Counted from the first letter of the stretch, positions 38,768-49,034 are shown. The stretch is DNA of 64,000 nucleotides from an uncultured bacterium (GCA_943841495.1 CALSYL010000001.1:62001-126000), one strand, 5' to 3'. Translations and numbers: made by a program. The notes: generated by a model from the sequence alone, not told the origin.

Positions 38768-40924
38768 TTAGAAACTATATGTTAATGACATTCCAATTTC
38801 TCTTGGAGGAGCAAAAGACTTATATAGTTTCTCTTCATACATTGGAGGCTCTAATCCAAAAATAAATCCTCTATCTGCATAACTCTCATCAAGGATATTT
38901 TTAGCATAAACTCCCAATTTTACTTTATTAATTGCGTGAGAATAATATGCATTTAATAAATGATATGGGTCAGATTTATACTCCCCATGTGCTGAGTCAA
39001 ATACAAAACTATCTTTTCCTGCAACCTCAACCATCAAAGAACTATCTTGATTGAAACTATAGTTAAAGGATATACTGTAATTCCAGTTAGGTGAATGCGC
39101 TTTAGGTCCATGTAAATGATCTTCATCTCCGTGATCGTCATGATCTTCATCTCCATGGTCGTCATGATCATCATGACCTAATTCAATTTCAGCGCTCAAT
39201 AGACCTAGTGTAGCATTAATGCTAAATTTATCACTAAATCTAAATTCACCAGAAGATTCTGAACCATACTCATAACCAGAATCAGCGTTAGCTTTAAAAA
39301 ATGCAAATGCATTTGGATTTTCCGGATCTAATTGCTCGCTTGTTTCATAAATATGTCCGTCATGTTTCAGGTAAAATAATGAACTAGATAATTTAATATT
39401 GTTCTTGTACCATCTGATACCAGTTGTGACATCGTAGTATGTTTCTTTTTCGTATGTTCTTTCATCATCGTCAAGATAAGGATTCTGATTAATTCCTCCA
39501 GGATGATAGCCTTCTGCATAATATGCAAACCAATGTAGATTTGAAGAAGGATGCATTTCATATGAAATTTTATATGAAACATTATTTTTAGCTCTGATTT
39601 CAAAGTCATTACTTTTATCATCATAATCAGTGTAGGACATATTTCTTCTTTCATTTCTTAGAGCAAGAGACAATGAAGAATCATTATCAAAATTAAATGC
39701 CAACTCACCATATACAGATGAAGTATTGATATCATAGCCATTAGTAAGCGAAGTTGATGAACCGCCATACAAATATCCTTCTGCATCAGTAGTTTCATCA
39801 TAGTTGGACTGATAAAGTCCAAATACGTAATCTACTTTATTGCTATTCATTCTGTTTGATCTAAATCTTAAATCATAAGTTCTAGTATCAATCTCTCTAT
39901 CAAATGAATCGAAAAAGTCATATGCATACCCTTCGTTGGTTGGATTAAAATTATATGGACTATTTGACCAAAATTGATAATTGCCCCAATCTGAATCATA
40001 ACTATGAAGCATTTCATTGCTTGTAAAGCCAATATTTAAATCTACAATTTGTTCATTTAGGTCATAACTATAGTCTGCAATAAAAACTTGTGATTTTTGA
40101 GCATCTTTTCCTGGATTATCTGAATATGTAATATTGTCAGTATTATTATCCGGAGCCCAATTATCATAACCGTTATCATAGTCAGATACAATCATTGTAT
40201 ACTTTTGAGTAATATTATTATCACCCTCTTTCATTAATTTGACTCTAAATGAGGTTTCATCTCTACTTGCTGAAGCATAACCATTTAATGCTACATTTTC
40301 TTTAAATCCATCAGAAACATTTGAATGTCCAACTAAACGAAGTTTCCATCCGTTGTCAAATGGCAAATTATAAACTAACCCATTTGTGTAGGTACTATAA
40401 GAACCAAATTGAGTCATTGCATACCCTTCTTTTTTATCTGTTGGATCAACGGTTTTAAAATTAATTAAACCGCTTGATGCTGCCGCACCAAATAAGCTAG
40501 TTTGCACACCCATTAAAACTTCGACTTGCTCCATATCAAATAATGGTGTAACCATTCCAAGTTCTGATAAGTCTGCTCCATCTAAAACAAGTCCAACATA
40601 AGTACTTGGTGGACCTTGATCTGCATATCTACTTACAGAACCTTCACCTCTAATTTGAAAGTATCGAGGTCTTGATGTTCCTCCAGCATAATTAAGATTA
40701 GGCACTTTTTGGATTAAATCGCTAAAGTGTTGACCTTGAAACACATCTAACTCATCATTAAAAATAACTGCTGATGCTGCCAGATCTCCTTCATTAACTT
40801 GCATTAATGAAGAATATACCTCAACCTCATCTAATGCAATTGGATTCAATGAGTCTGAATCAGCAACTACATTCTGAGCAAATAAGGCACTTGTTATAAA
40901 TATTAAACTAAATAAATTTTTCAT
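38768..40924 (-). CDS. TonB-dependent outer-membrane receptor with His/Asp-rich loop
   Basis: Signal peptide, plug domain, C-terminal barrel ending MSLTYSF; HDDHDDHGDEDHDDHGDEDHLHG loop. Confidence 0.9.
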   Translation of the reverse strand: MKNLFSLIFITSALFAQNVVADSDSLNPIALDEVEVYSSLMQVNEGDLAASAVIFNDELDVFQGQHFSDLIQKVPNLNYAGGTSRPRYFQIRGEGSVSRYADQGPPSTYVGLVLDGADLSELGMVTPLFDMEQVEVLMGVQTSLFGAAASSGLINFKTVDPTDKKEGYAMTQFGSYSTYTNGLVYNLPFDNGWKLRLVGHSNVSDGFKENVALNGYASASRDETSFRVKLMKEGDNNITQKYTMIVSDYDNGYDNWAPDNNTDNITYSDNPGKDAQKSQVFIADYSYDLNEQIVDLNIGFTSNEMLHSYDSDWGNYQFWSNSPYNFNPTNEGYAYDFFDSFDREIDTRTYDLRFRSNRMNSNKVDYVFGLYQSNYDETTDAEGYLYGGSSTSLTNGYDINTSSVYGELAFNFDNDSSLSLALRNERRNMSYTDYDDKSNDFEIRAKNNVSYKISYEMHPSSNLHWFAYYAEGYHPGGINQNPYLDDDERTYEKETYYDVTTGIRWYKNNIKLSSSLFYLKHDGHIYETSEQLDPENPNAFAFFKANADSGYEYGSESSGEFRFSDKFSINATLGLLSAEIELGHDDHDDHGDEDHDDHGDEDHLHGPKAHSPNWNYSISFNYSFNQDSSLMVEVAGKDSFVFDSAHGEYKSDPYHLLNAYYSHAINKVKLGVYAKNILDESYADRGFIFGLEPPMYEEKLYKSFAPPREIGMSLTYSF

Positions 40925-40953
40925 TTTTTCTCCTAAAATGATAATTAAAGATA

Positions 40954-40980
40954 TTTTGATATCAAAAAAATTGATATCAA
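40954..40980. promoter_or_regulatory. Two copies of the palindrome TTGATATCAA, 15 bp centre to centre
   Basis: ttttgatatcaaaaaaattgatatcaa between the small Cys protein gene and the TonB receptor. Confidence 0.5.
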
Positions 40981-40997
40981 CTTGTAAAACTATTCAA

Positions 40998-41279
40998 CTA
41001 AACTGTTGGCGGAGATTTATTCTGAAAACAGAAAATGTTTCGAGTTATATAGCTAGCTAAATAACCTTGATAGCTAACATTTTTAAAATTTATTTCTACA
41101 GAATTATCCAGAAACTCTGCGAAAGTTTTATCGCTATTAAACTCACAAAACTCACAAACTTCTTCGCTTATATTTTGAGAAGATGAATGACCCAATATAT
41201 CTAAGTCATTCTCTAAATGTACATGCAAACTAAAGAGTGAAAAAGAAAGGAGTAATAAATGTAAAATAGTTTTTTTCAT
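40998..41279 (-). CDS. Small exported protein with CEFC motif, upstream of the TonB receptor
   Basis: 93 aa: MKKTILHLLLLSFSLFSLHVHLENDLDILGHSS...EEVCEFCEF...FQNKSPPTV. Confidence 0.6.
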   Translation of the reverse strand: MKKTILHLLLLSFSLFSLHVHLENDLDILGHSSSQNISEEVCEFCEFNSDKTFAEFLDNSVEINFKNVSYQGYLASYITRNIFCFQNKSPPTV

Positions 41280-41310
41280 TTTTTTTTAAAAATATTAGTA
41301 AGTTGATATT

Positions 41311-43152
41311 ATGAAAAATGAGATAACTGTTAAAGCTTTTTTTCTTAGTATCATATTATCTATTGTTTTGTCATCTGCAATGACATATTTAGGTTTATAT
41401 GCAGGTATGACAATTTCTGCGTCTATTCCTGCGGCTATTATGTCAATGGGTATTTTAAGACTTTTTAAAGATTCAAATATTTTAGAAAATAATATTGTTC
41501 AAACTGCTGCTTCAGCAGGAGAATCATTAGCTGCTGGAGTCATTTTCACTTTACCTGCTTTACTTCTTGTAGGCTATTGGGATACCATTAGTTATTGGGA
41601 AGTAACAAAAATTGCAATGGTTGGAGGAATTTTAGGCGCCTTATTTACTGTACCATTAAGAAGAGCCTTAATATTAAAAGCGCAACTACGATTTCCAGAA
41701 GGAGTGGCAACAGCTGCTGTTTTAAAAACCGGACATGAAACTGATGCAGAGAAATCTCAAGAAAGTTTAAAATTAATTGGTTTATCAGCTCTTGTTGGAG
41801 GAGTGGTGAAACTCGGTGAACTTGCATTTAGTATTTGGTCTAGTGCAATTGGCGGAGCAATTGCCTTTAAAGGAGCAATTTTTGGAATGGGTGCCAGCTT
41901 ATCCCCCTCTTTGTTTAGTGTTGGGTATATAGTTGGAAGAAACATTGGTATATTAGCTTTTACTGGTGGATTAATTTCTTGGGCAGTTGCTATACCAATC
42001 TATTCTTACCTTTATGGATTTGAAGGTGATAATTATTTTGAAAGTGCCAATATTATATGGAATGCTAAAATTAGATATTTAGGTGTTGGTGCAATGGTAG
42101 TCGGTGGTATTTGGTCAGTTATTCAGCTTGCAAAACCGCTAATTGAAAGTATTCAATTAAGCTTAAAAACATTAGGAGAAAGTTCTGACAATATTTTGCT
42201 TGAAGAGAGAGATTTACCTATCAACTATGTATTTATTGCTATCCTTGCAATGTTAATTCCTATTTCATTGACATATTATGGCATTATAGGCTCTTGGGGT
42301 TCAGCAATGATTTTATCAATCATTATGGCAATTTTTGGATTCTTATTTTCAGCTGTCGCTGCATATATGGCAGGAGTAGTCGGATCGTCAAATAATCCAA
42401 TTTCAGGAGTGACTATTGCTACAATTTTATTCAGCTCTCTACTAATCATTACTTTCTTTGATGTTGATTCATCAAAAGGTGCTGCTGCTGCTATTTTAAT
42501 TGGTGCAGTAGTATGTTGTGCTGCTGCAATTGGTGGCGATAATTTGCAGGATTTAAAAACTGGAAATATTGTTGGTGCAACTCCATGGAAGCAACAGATT
42601 ATGCAACTTGTTGGAGTTGTTAGCGCTGCACTTACGTTGGGGATTGTTTTAACCTTACTTCACGAAGCTTACGGCATTGGTAGCTCTGATTTACCTGCAC
42701 CGCAAGCAGTATTAATGACAAATGTTGCTAATGGAGTGTTTTCAGGTAATTTAGAATGGGGAATGATTTATGCCGGAGCAGTACTTGGTGTAATAATTAT
42801 TCTTATTGATCAATATCAGGCTTATAGAAAAGCTGACTTTAGAGTGCCAATTTTAGCAGTTGCTATAGGTATTTACCTTCCAATCGAATTAACATTACCA
42901 ATTTTTATCGGCGGAATGATTAATCATTTAGCAAATAGAACAGCATCTGAAAGTGGTAAAAATAATGGTCTTTTAATTGCTTCAGGATTAATAACTGGAG
43001 AAGCATTAATGGCTATATTTATAGCAGTTCCTTTATTTTTTGATAAAAATTATTGGCCAACATTATCACTATCTTCACCTTATAATGACATCGTAGCAAT
43101 AGCAATTATATCAATAATTATTTATAGACTCTATCAAATAGCTAGAAGATAA
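41311..43152 (+). CDS. OPT family (oligopeptide / metal-chelate type) transporter
   Basis: 613 aa, many TM segments; GMTISASIPAAIMSMGILR; AASAGESLAAGVIFTLPALLL; GGDNLQDLKTGNIVGATPWKQQ. Confidence 0.88.
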   Translation: MKNEITVKAFFLSIILSIVLSSAMTYLGLYAGMTISASIPAAIMSMGILRLFKDSNILENNIVQTAASAGESLAAGVIFTLPALLLVGYWDTISYWEVTKIAMVGGILGALFTVPLRRALILKAQLRFPEGVATAAVLKTGHETDAEKSQESLKLIGLSALVGGVVKLGELAFSIWSSAIGGAIAFKGAIFGMGASLSPSLFSVGYIVGRNIGILAFTGGLISWAVAIPIYSYLYGFEGDNYFESANIIWNAKIRYLGVGAMVVGGIWSVIQLAKPLIESIQLSLKTLGESSDNILLEERDLPINYVFIAILAMLIPISLTYYGIIGSWGSAMILSIIMAIFGFLFSAVAAYMAGVVGSSNNPISGVTIATILFSSLLIITFFDVDSSKGAAAAILIGAVVCCAAAIGGDNLQDLKTGNIVGATPWKQQIMQLVGVVSAALTLGIVLTLLHEAYGIGSSDLPAPQAVLMTNVANGVFSGNLEWGMIYAGAVLGVIIILIDQYQAYRKADFRVPILAVAIGIYLPIELTLPIFIGGMINHLANRTASESGKNNGLLIASGLITGEALMAIFIAVPLFFDKNYWPTLSLSSPYNDIVAIAIISIIIYRLYQIARR

Positions 43153-43158
43153 TTCTTG

Positions 43159-43800
43159 TTAAAATCCAGAAATGGTAAATTGAATATTACCTTTAAGTTT
43201 CTTACTTGCCTTAAGTGCCATATCATAGGTTTTAAAGTGAGAACTTCTTACATAATATATCATACTACCGCTATTGAATACTTGGTCAATTTGGATATTT
43301 TTAATACGATCTTCGATTAGCGAATCTTTCAAAATTTGAGCATTTTCTTTCGATGAGAAAGCTCCAAATTGAATAAACCATACGCTGTTATTTTTTTGAA
43401 AAGATTTTCGTTTTTTTGTTGATGATTTTTTTGAGCTTAAAATACCTTGATAGACCTTCAATGAATCATTTTGGCCTGCAGCATTTAAAGATCGTAAAAA
43501 AAGATCTTTAGAAGACGCAGTTTGAAGATGACCAGGTCCAAATAAATTAAACTCTTTCAATATTTTAGATGATGTAATATATGCACCTTGAGCATAGAGC
43601 ATTTCAGCTTTTTTTAGCTTAGATAGCCATACGTAGTCTGACTGCTTATTTGAATCAATTATTTGCTGATATATCACAAGAGCCTCTTTTGCATCGACTA
43701 ACTTTGTAGCTCTTTCATACTTTAAAGCTAAGTCTTCACCTTGAGCATAAATCAAGCATGTGCTGATAAAAAAAATTGATATATTAAATAATAATTTCAT
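43159..43800 (-). CDS. SPOR-domain exported protein
   Basis: Signal peptide, TPR-like segment, C-terminal WFIQFGAFSSKENAQILKDSL...YYVRSSHFKTYDMALKASKKL. Confidence 0.75.
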   Translation of the reverse strand: MKLLFNISIFFISTCLIYAQGEDLALKYERATKLVDAKEALVIYQQIIDSNKQSDYVWLSKLKKAEMLYAQGAYITSSKILKEFNLFGPGHLQTASSKDLFLRSLNAAGQNDSLKVYQGILSSKKSSTKKRKSFQKNNSVWFIQFGAFSSKENAQILKDSLIEDRIKNIQIDQVFNSGSMIYYVRSSHFKTYDMALKASKKLKGNIQFTISGF

Positions 43801-44869
43801 CTCTAATCATTTCATTGCAAAGAGTTGAAATGGATTTACGTACTTCAAAGTTGTCTATTTCTAATTTTAACTTGTTTAAACGAATTGAATGGCAAGCATG
43901 CTCACTTTTCATAAATCTATCTACAAGTTCAGATGCTTCAGATTTTTCATTTTTTTCTAACATAATATCTATTAGCCGATTAAACGCAAATCCATCAAAT
44001 CCATCATTCAATAATTCTTTGTACAAAATTTCTACATCATCAAAACGTTGATTGTCAAATAGAAGATTTTCAACTTTATTATATGCCATAGTTCTTTTTG
44101 ATGGCTTATTCTTTGCATAAAGCTTGTAATATGTTATTGCTAAATCAGTGTTGTTAATATTATGATTTGCAAGTTCTAATAATGAATCTGGATGAATTTT
44201 TTCACAAGCAGCACTTTTCTCAAGATAGTATGCATAATTTTTAATGTTATCTTTAGATTTATAGTCCATTGCTATATAGTAATTAAGCATAGATTCGTCA
44301 TTCTTTTTATGATCTGAGTCTATCTTCATTAATTTTTTTTCATAATTTAAAGCATCTTTCCAATTCTTATTTTTTGTGGCTATCTCTTTAAGGTTTAATA
44401 ATGCCCATTTGTTAGAACTTTCCAATTTAATTATATTATTCAATTCATTCTCCGCTCTAATCAAATTACCTCCAACTAAAAAATCTTTGCTTAAAGCTAT
44501 ATGAGCTTCAATTTTTTTGTCTTTGGCAATCTGCGGTCTCAAAACAACAGTTTGATGAATTTTAATTGCTTGCTGAACATCTTTTTCTCTTACAATATCA
44601 CCCAACAAAAGGTATGCATCAATATTACTAGAGTCTTTAGCGATAATTTCTCTTAAAAGCATATAGGCTTTATCTTTATTGCCATCTACAAGCGCTTTTA
44701 AGGCTAAATTGAATGCTTCAGCATCTGAAGGAATATTTTTTGATCTATTATTTACAAGATAAAATATTAGCAGGGCAAGAAATAATGTTATTATTAAAGT
44801 TATTTGAAGATTGCTTAAAGATAAAAATTCCAAAAAGTTACTCCTTGTCGGAAAAACTAAACTCTTCAC
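43784..44869 (-). CDS. TPR-repeat membrane protein, LapB/YciM-like by context
   Basis: N-terminal TM LQITLIITLFLALLIFYLV, TPR repeats, adjacent to LapA-like protein. Confidence 0.65.
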   Translation of the reverse strand: MKSLVFPTRSNFLEFLSLSNLQITLIITLFLALLIFYLVNNRSKNIPSDAEAFNLALKALVDGNKDKAYMLLREIIAKDSSNIDAYLLLGDIVREKDVQQAIKIHQTVVLRPQIAKDKKIEAHIALSKDFLVGGNLIRAENELNNIIKLESSNKWALLNLKEIATKNKNWKDALNYEKKLMKIDSDHKKNDESMLNYYIAMDYKSKDNIKNYAYYLEKSAACEKIHPDSLLELANHNINNTDLAITYYKLYAKNKPSKRTMAYNKVENLLFDNQRFDDVEILYKELLNDGFDGFAFNRLIDIMLEKNEKSEASELVDRFMKSEHACHSIRLNKLKLEIDNFEVRKSISTLCNEMIRDEIII

Positions 44870-45152
44870 CTACAGCAACATTTCTTAAACTATCAAGTTC
44901 TTCAGAAATTTCTTTATTTGACTTTACAAGCTTTGAAATTTCTCCTCTATATGAAAATACCGATTTTAAAGAGATAATATAGCCAACGATTACACCAATC
45001 ATTACAAAGCCAATAAACGCAAGATATCCAGGAATTTCATAACCATTATCTCTAAAAAAATAAATAGTGATATTTTCACTATTCTTATCAAATAATAAAA
45101 ATGTTCCAGCCAGTGCTGCTAATAATATTAATACTCTTAAAACTCTAAACAT
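44838..45152 (-). CDS. LapA-like (DUF1049) inner-membrane protein
   Basis: Two TM helices, LLFDKNSENITIYFF...FIGFVMIGVIVGYIISL. Confidence 0.65.
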   Translation of the reverse strand: MFRVLRVLILLAALAGTFLLFDKNSENITIYFFRDNGYEIPGYLAFIGFVMIGVIVGYIISLKSVFSYRGEISKLVKSNKEISEELDSLRNVAVGEEFSFSDKE

Positions 45153-46477
45153 TATGCTCCTGTAATTTCTTTTCCATGCAATATCACTCCTGTAGCATCA
45201 ACTATTTCAACAGGAACAATATCTTTAATATTACTATTATTTTTTTCAACTATCACCCATTCATTAGAATCGGTTCTCCCGGCCCAATGTAAATTAGATT
45301 TTTTACTTTCTTTTTCAATTAACACCTGCTGAAATGAACCAACCATTTTTTGATTTAGTTCAAGGGTGTGCTTTCTTTGAAGAATTAACATCTCATCCAA
45401 TCTTTCTTTTTTAAGATTTTCATCAATCTGATCAGAAAATTGCTCTGCTTTTGTATAAGGTCTTGGCGAATACTTAAAAGTAAAAGCTGAATTAAATTTT
45501 ATTGATTCCATTAAATCTAGAGTCTCTCTAAACTGCTGATCTGTTTCTCCTGGAAATCCAACTATAATATCTGTTGAAAGACCGCAATTTGGCATAATTT
45601 CTCTGATTTTCATGGCCATATCAAAGAATCTTTCTCTAGTATAAGTTCTATTCATTCTTTTAAGGACTTCATTTGAACCAGACTGCATAGGAAAATGAAC
45701 ATAATTACAAATATTTGATTTTGATGCCATAACTTCTAATAATTCAACATTAATATCTTGAGGATGAGGTGAAGTGTATCTGATTCTTTTAACACCTTTA
45801 ATTTCAGAGACTGTTAACAATAAGTCTGCAAAACTTTTTCCATCAAAGTTATATGAATTAACATTTTGGCCTAAAAGAGTAATTTCAACAAATCCTTGGT
45901 CTACTGCTTTTTTTACTTCTGTAACAATACTTTTAACATCTCTGCTTCGTTCTCTACCTCTTGTAAATGGAACAATACAAAAAGAACAAAACTTATCGCA
46001 ACCTCTCATAATTGAGACCCAAGCATTAAAGGTATCACCCCTACTAGGAAATAAATTTTCATAAACCTCAAATCTTGAAAGCTTTGTATCAACAATACTT
46101 TTATTATCTGCTATATGTCTATTAATTAAATCAGGTATTTTTCTATATGAATCAGGACCAAGAATAATATCGACATATGGTTTATTTTTTAATAAATCAT
46201 CTTTAAGATTTTGAGCCATGCAACCAAGCACTCCAATAATAAGATGAGGTTTATTAAGTTTTATTTTATGAAGATTTCCTAATTTAGAATGCACTTTTGT
46301 TTCTGCATTTTCTCTAATTGCACATGTGTTTAAAAAAATTGCATCAGCTTCATCGTAATTTGACGTTTTTTCTAAACCAAGATTAGTTAAGATTCCCTCA
46401 ACTAATTCAGAATCAGCAACGTTCATTTGGCATCCATAAGTCTGAAGCGCAAATTTTTTAATTTGAATATTATTCAT
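45152..46477 (-). CDS. miaB: tRNA-2-methylthio-N6-dimethylallyladenosine synthase
   Basis: TYGCQMNVADSE; RGCDKFCSFCIVPFTRGRERSR radical-SAM CxxxCxxC; TRAM domain. Confidence 0.95.
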   Translation of the reverse strand: MNNIQIKKFALQTYGCQMNVADSELVEGILTNLGLEKTSNYDEADAIFLNTCAIRENAETKVHSKLGNLHKIKLNKPHLIIGVLGCMAQNLKDDLLKNKPYVDIILGPDSYRKIPDLINRHIADNKSIVDTKLSRFEVYENLFPSRGDTFNAWVSIMRGCDKFCSFCIVPFTRGRERSRDVKSIVTEVKKAVDQGFVEITLLGQNVNSYNFDGKSFADLLLTVSEIKGVKRIRYTSPHPQDINVELLEVMASKSNICNYVHFPMQSGSNEVLKRMNRTYTRERFFDMAMKIREIMPNCGLSTDIIVGFPGETDQQFRETLDLMESIKFNSAFTFKYSPRPYTKAEQFSDQIDENLKKERLDEMLILQRKHTLELNQKMVGSFQQVLIEKESKKSNLHWAGRTDSNEWVIVEKNNSNIKDIVPVEIVDATGVILHGKEITGA

Positions 46478-47371
46478 TTACTTGATATAACCCGTGAAAA
46501 AATATTTTTTAGGATCAACGGTTTTATTATTTTTATGCACTTCATAATGCAAGTGAAAACCTGCTGCTCTTCCGCTATTTCCCGATTTTCCTACTATATC
46601 TCCTCGTTTAATTCTTTGTCCCTTTTTCACTTTAATTTTATAAAGATGGGCATATACTGTTTCATAACCATAACCATGATCAATTTTAACATATCTTCCC
46701 CATCCGGAGTCGTATTGAGCTTTGGTAACTACTCCATCTCCAGTGGCTAAGACGTCTGAGTTAAGATTAACTGCAAAATCTAAACCAGAATGCATTCTTC
46801 TTTTTCCATCAATAGGATCAGTTCTATAACCGTAACCTGAACCAATATACCCTTTAACGGGCGATATGGACGGAATATGAGAATACATTTCTTCATTAGA
46901 TTTAATTTTATTAAAAATAGTATTATAGCTATCTTTTTGTACATCTACTGCATATGCTAGCGAGTCTACTTTATCCTTAAGCTGCGTCAATAAATTACTA
47001 TCAGTTTTTTCAATATTAACATCATCAATGATAGCACCTCCTGTACCCTTAGCTTTGACGTCTTTACTTAAAGGAGATAAAGTGGCGTAAGTTCTTAATT
47101 CAGCATCTTTTTCTTCTATCAATTTAAGTTCGGCTTCTAAATTGGCTATTTTATCTAATAATTCTTGAGAGATTTCTGAATATTTTTGATCAGTCTCATT
47201 TAATTTATCTAGATAATATTCTGCTGAAAATTTTTGAGATAAATAATAATTAAATCCTAAAAAAGATAGAGTAAAAATACCTAAAGCTATCATTACGTTT
47301 GAAAAAGAAAAGTTTACTTGGTGCAATCTTTCAGATGACAAAAATTGAAATGAAAAATATTTTTTATTCAT
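46478..47371 (-). CDS. M23 family peptidase; probable start at internal Met 47371
   Basis: GYGYRTDPIDGKRRMHSGLDFAVNLNSDVLATGDGVV...HLHYEVHKNNKTVDPKKYF. Confidence 0.9.
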   Translation of the reverse strand: MNKKYFSFQFLSSERLHQVNFSFSNVMIALGIFTLSFLGFNYYLSQKFSAEYYLDKLNETDQKYSEISQELLDKIANLEAELKLIEEKDAELRTYATLSPLSKDVKAKGTGGAIIDDVNIEKTDSNLLTQLKDKVDSLAYAVDVQKDSYNTIFNKIKSNEEMYSHIPSISPVKGYIGSGYGYRTDPIDGKRRMHSGLDFAVNLNSDVLATGDGVVTKAQYDSGWGRYVKIDHGYGYETVYAHLYKIKVKKGQRIKRGDIVGKSGNSGRAAGFHLHYEVHKNNKTVDPKKYFFTGYIK

Positions 47372-47690
47372 TGCTATCTTCTTCCGAAGCTTCGCTTTTA
47401 TTTTCATGATTGATTTCATTTTTTATGTCGGAAATATTCAATTTAATTAATTCAATACTCTCAATTATAGTTGAATATTTTTTATCACCAACAAAATTCA
47501 AAACATTTTTTTCTTTTGTCTTAGAAAAAACGTATAAACCCAACTTTACATACGAACTTGATAATTTTCTTTCTAATTGAAGAATATCAATTCTTAGTTT
47601 ACTGGCATGAGTGAATTCCTCAGCTTTTTCAGAAGCAACAATTCCCCATTCCGTAATATTTTTTTTTAGATCTTCAAAAAAGTTTGCCAT
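47364..47690 (-). CDS. Conserved-looking hypothetical protein, operonic with M23 peptidase
   Basis: Intact 108-aa ORF, overlapping the M23 start. Confidence 0.55.
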   Translation of the reverse strand: MANFFEDLKKNITEWGIVASEKAEEFTHASKLRIDILQLERKLSSSYVKLGLYVFSKTKEKNVLNFVGDKKYSTIIESIELIKLNISDIKNEINHENKSEASEEDSNE

Positions 47691-47714
47691 AGTTCAGAAT
47701 TTAATAGAACAAAG

Positions 47715-47771
47715 AAAGATAGCAAAGGTTAAAAGATGCCCCCCATTTCATTGAAATGGGGAGCTATCTTT
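47715..47771. terminator. Nested hairpin between ftsA and the M23 operon
   Basis: Inner ccccatttc-att-gaaatgggg (47741-47761), outer aaagatagc/gctatcttt. Confidence 0.65.
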
Positions 47772-47792
47772 TTTTATGGTAGCCAACCAAAA

Positions 47793-49034
47793 TTATTCAA
47801 AGATTCCTTTCCAAATAGATGAAATACTTTTTTTAATACCACCAAGGTCTTTAATTTGAAGGGACGATGATTTATCTTCTACATTGAATATTGGCCAGGC
47901 TAATAGGCCTAATAGAGTTACATATTCTCTTTTTTCTTCAAAATCTTCCTTATAAACAACATTTTTCATCTTTATAAAATCAATTGGGGTATCTGAAAAG
48001 TGTTTTTTGAATAATAAGTCTATATTTCGGATTTTAGAACCTCCTCCAGATAGCTTAATTCCTGACTTAAAATCTGTATAGACTTTTCCAATATTTTTTA
48101 TCTGGACATTTATTTCATCAATAATATCCTCAAATCTCAATTCAGCAATTTTTGATATTTCTTTTTCATTTATGATTTTTCTTAAATCGTCATTTGGAAT
48201 TTCAACTTCAAAAGTATTTGTTTCTTCAGCAAAATCAGAAAAAGCTGAAACATGTTGCAACTTTACCCTTTCAGCTTCTTTTAAAGATGTTTGTAAATAA
48301 GCTGCCATATCCTTTGTTACCAATTTTGAACCCAGGGGTATTACTTTTGAATGAATAAGATAATTATTTTTATAAATCATAATATTTGTCTTATCTGAAC
48401 CTATATCTATAAAAATAACACCTAAATCTTTTTCATCTCTTGTAAGATTGGATGAAGATGCTGCATATCCGTCAAAGACTGGAAATGGCTCTATGCTAAG
48501 ATCTTCTTTAAAGCAATAATCTAGTTGTGATAGATTGAAATTTCTTACATGAATAACGTGTGTTTTTGCATCTATTGATTTGCCGATCATCCCTATAGGA
48601 TTTCTGATTAATGGAGAGCTTCCTATAAAGTATCCTTGCTCAATATTATGGAGAACATATCGATCTGATGAAACCTGAACATCTGCACATTGATTTAAAA
48701 GTTCTTGCTTAATTTCTTCGCTAATCTCTACGTCAATATTATCCGCAAATCTCTTTCTTGTTGAACTATTAATAGATCTTATTCCTTTTCCAGAAACTGA
48801 AACCCATGCATCTTCATCAATATTAATTTTAGCGTCTTTTTCCATCTTTTCTATTAGAATCTCAAGGTGTGTTAGAAGAAGATCTTTATCAACAATGTCT
48901 CCAAAATCGATACTATTACTTTCAATTTCAGCAACAGATAAGATTTCAATTTTATTATCTGGAAGAATTCTTCCAACAGCGCTTTTAATACTGTGAGATC
49001 CTAAATCGAATGCTATTTGTATTTTATTTCTCAT
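47793..49034 (-). CDS. ftsA: Cell division protein FtsA
   Basis: IAFDLGSHSIKSAVG; VIFIDIGSDKTNIMIY; GIKLSGGGSKIRNID. Confidence 0.93.
   Translation of the reverse strand: MRNKIQIAFDLGSHSIKSAVGRILPDNKIEILSVAEIESNSIDFGDIVDKDLLLTHLEILIEKMEKDAKINIDEDAWVSVSGKGIRSINSSTRKRFADNIDVEISEEIKQELLNQCADVQVSSDRYVLHNIEQGYFIGSSPLIRNPIGMIGKSIDAKTHVIHVRNFNLSQLDYCFKEDLSIEPFPVFDGYAASSSNLTRDEKDLGVIFIDIGSDKTNIMIYKNNYLIHSKVIPLGSKLVTKDMAAYLQTSLKEAERVKLQHVSAFSDFAEETNTFEVEIPNDDLRKIINEKEISKIAELRFEDIIDEINVQIKNIGKVYTDFKSGIKLSGGGSKIRNIDLLFKKHFSDTPIDFIKMKNVVYKEDFEEKREYVTLLGLLAWPIFNVEDKSSSLQIKDLGGIKKSISSIWKGIFE

Noticed and set aside
39108-39178. His/Asp-rich tract considered as an assembly artefact
   Set aside because: The reading frame is kept across the 24-bp duplication and metal-binding loops of this kind are known in TonB receptors.
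39367-39654. Minus-strand 95-aa ORF inside the TonB receptor
   Set aside because: Alternative frame within a continuous receptor ORF, no recognisable features.
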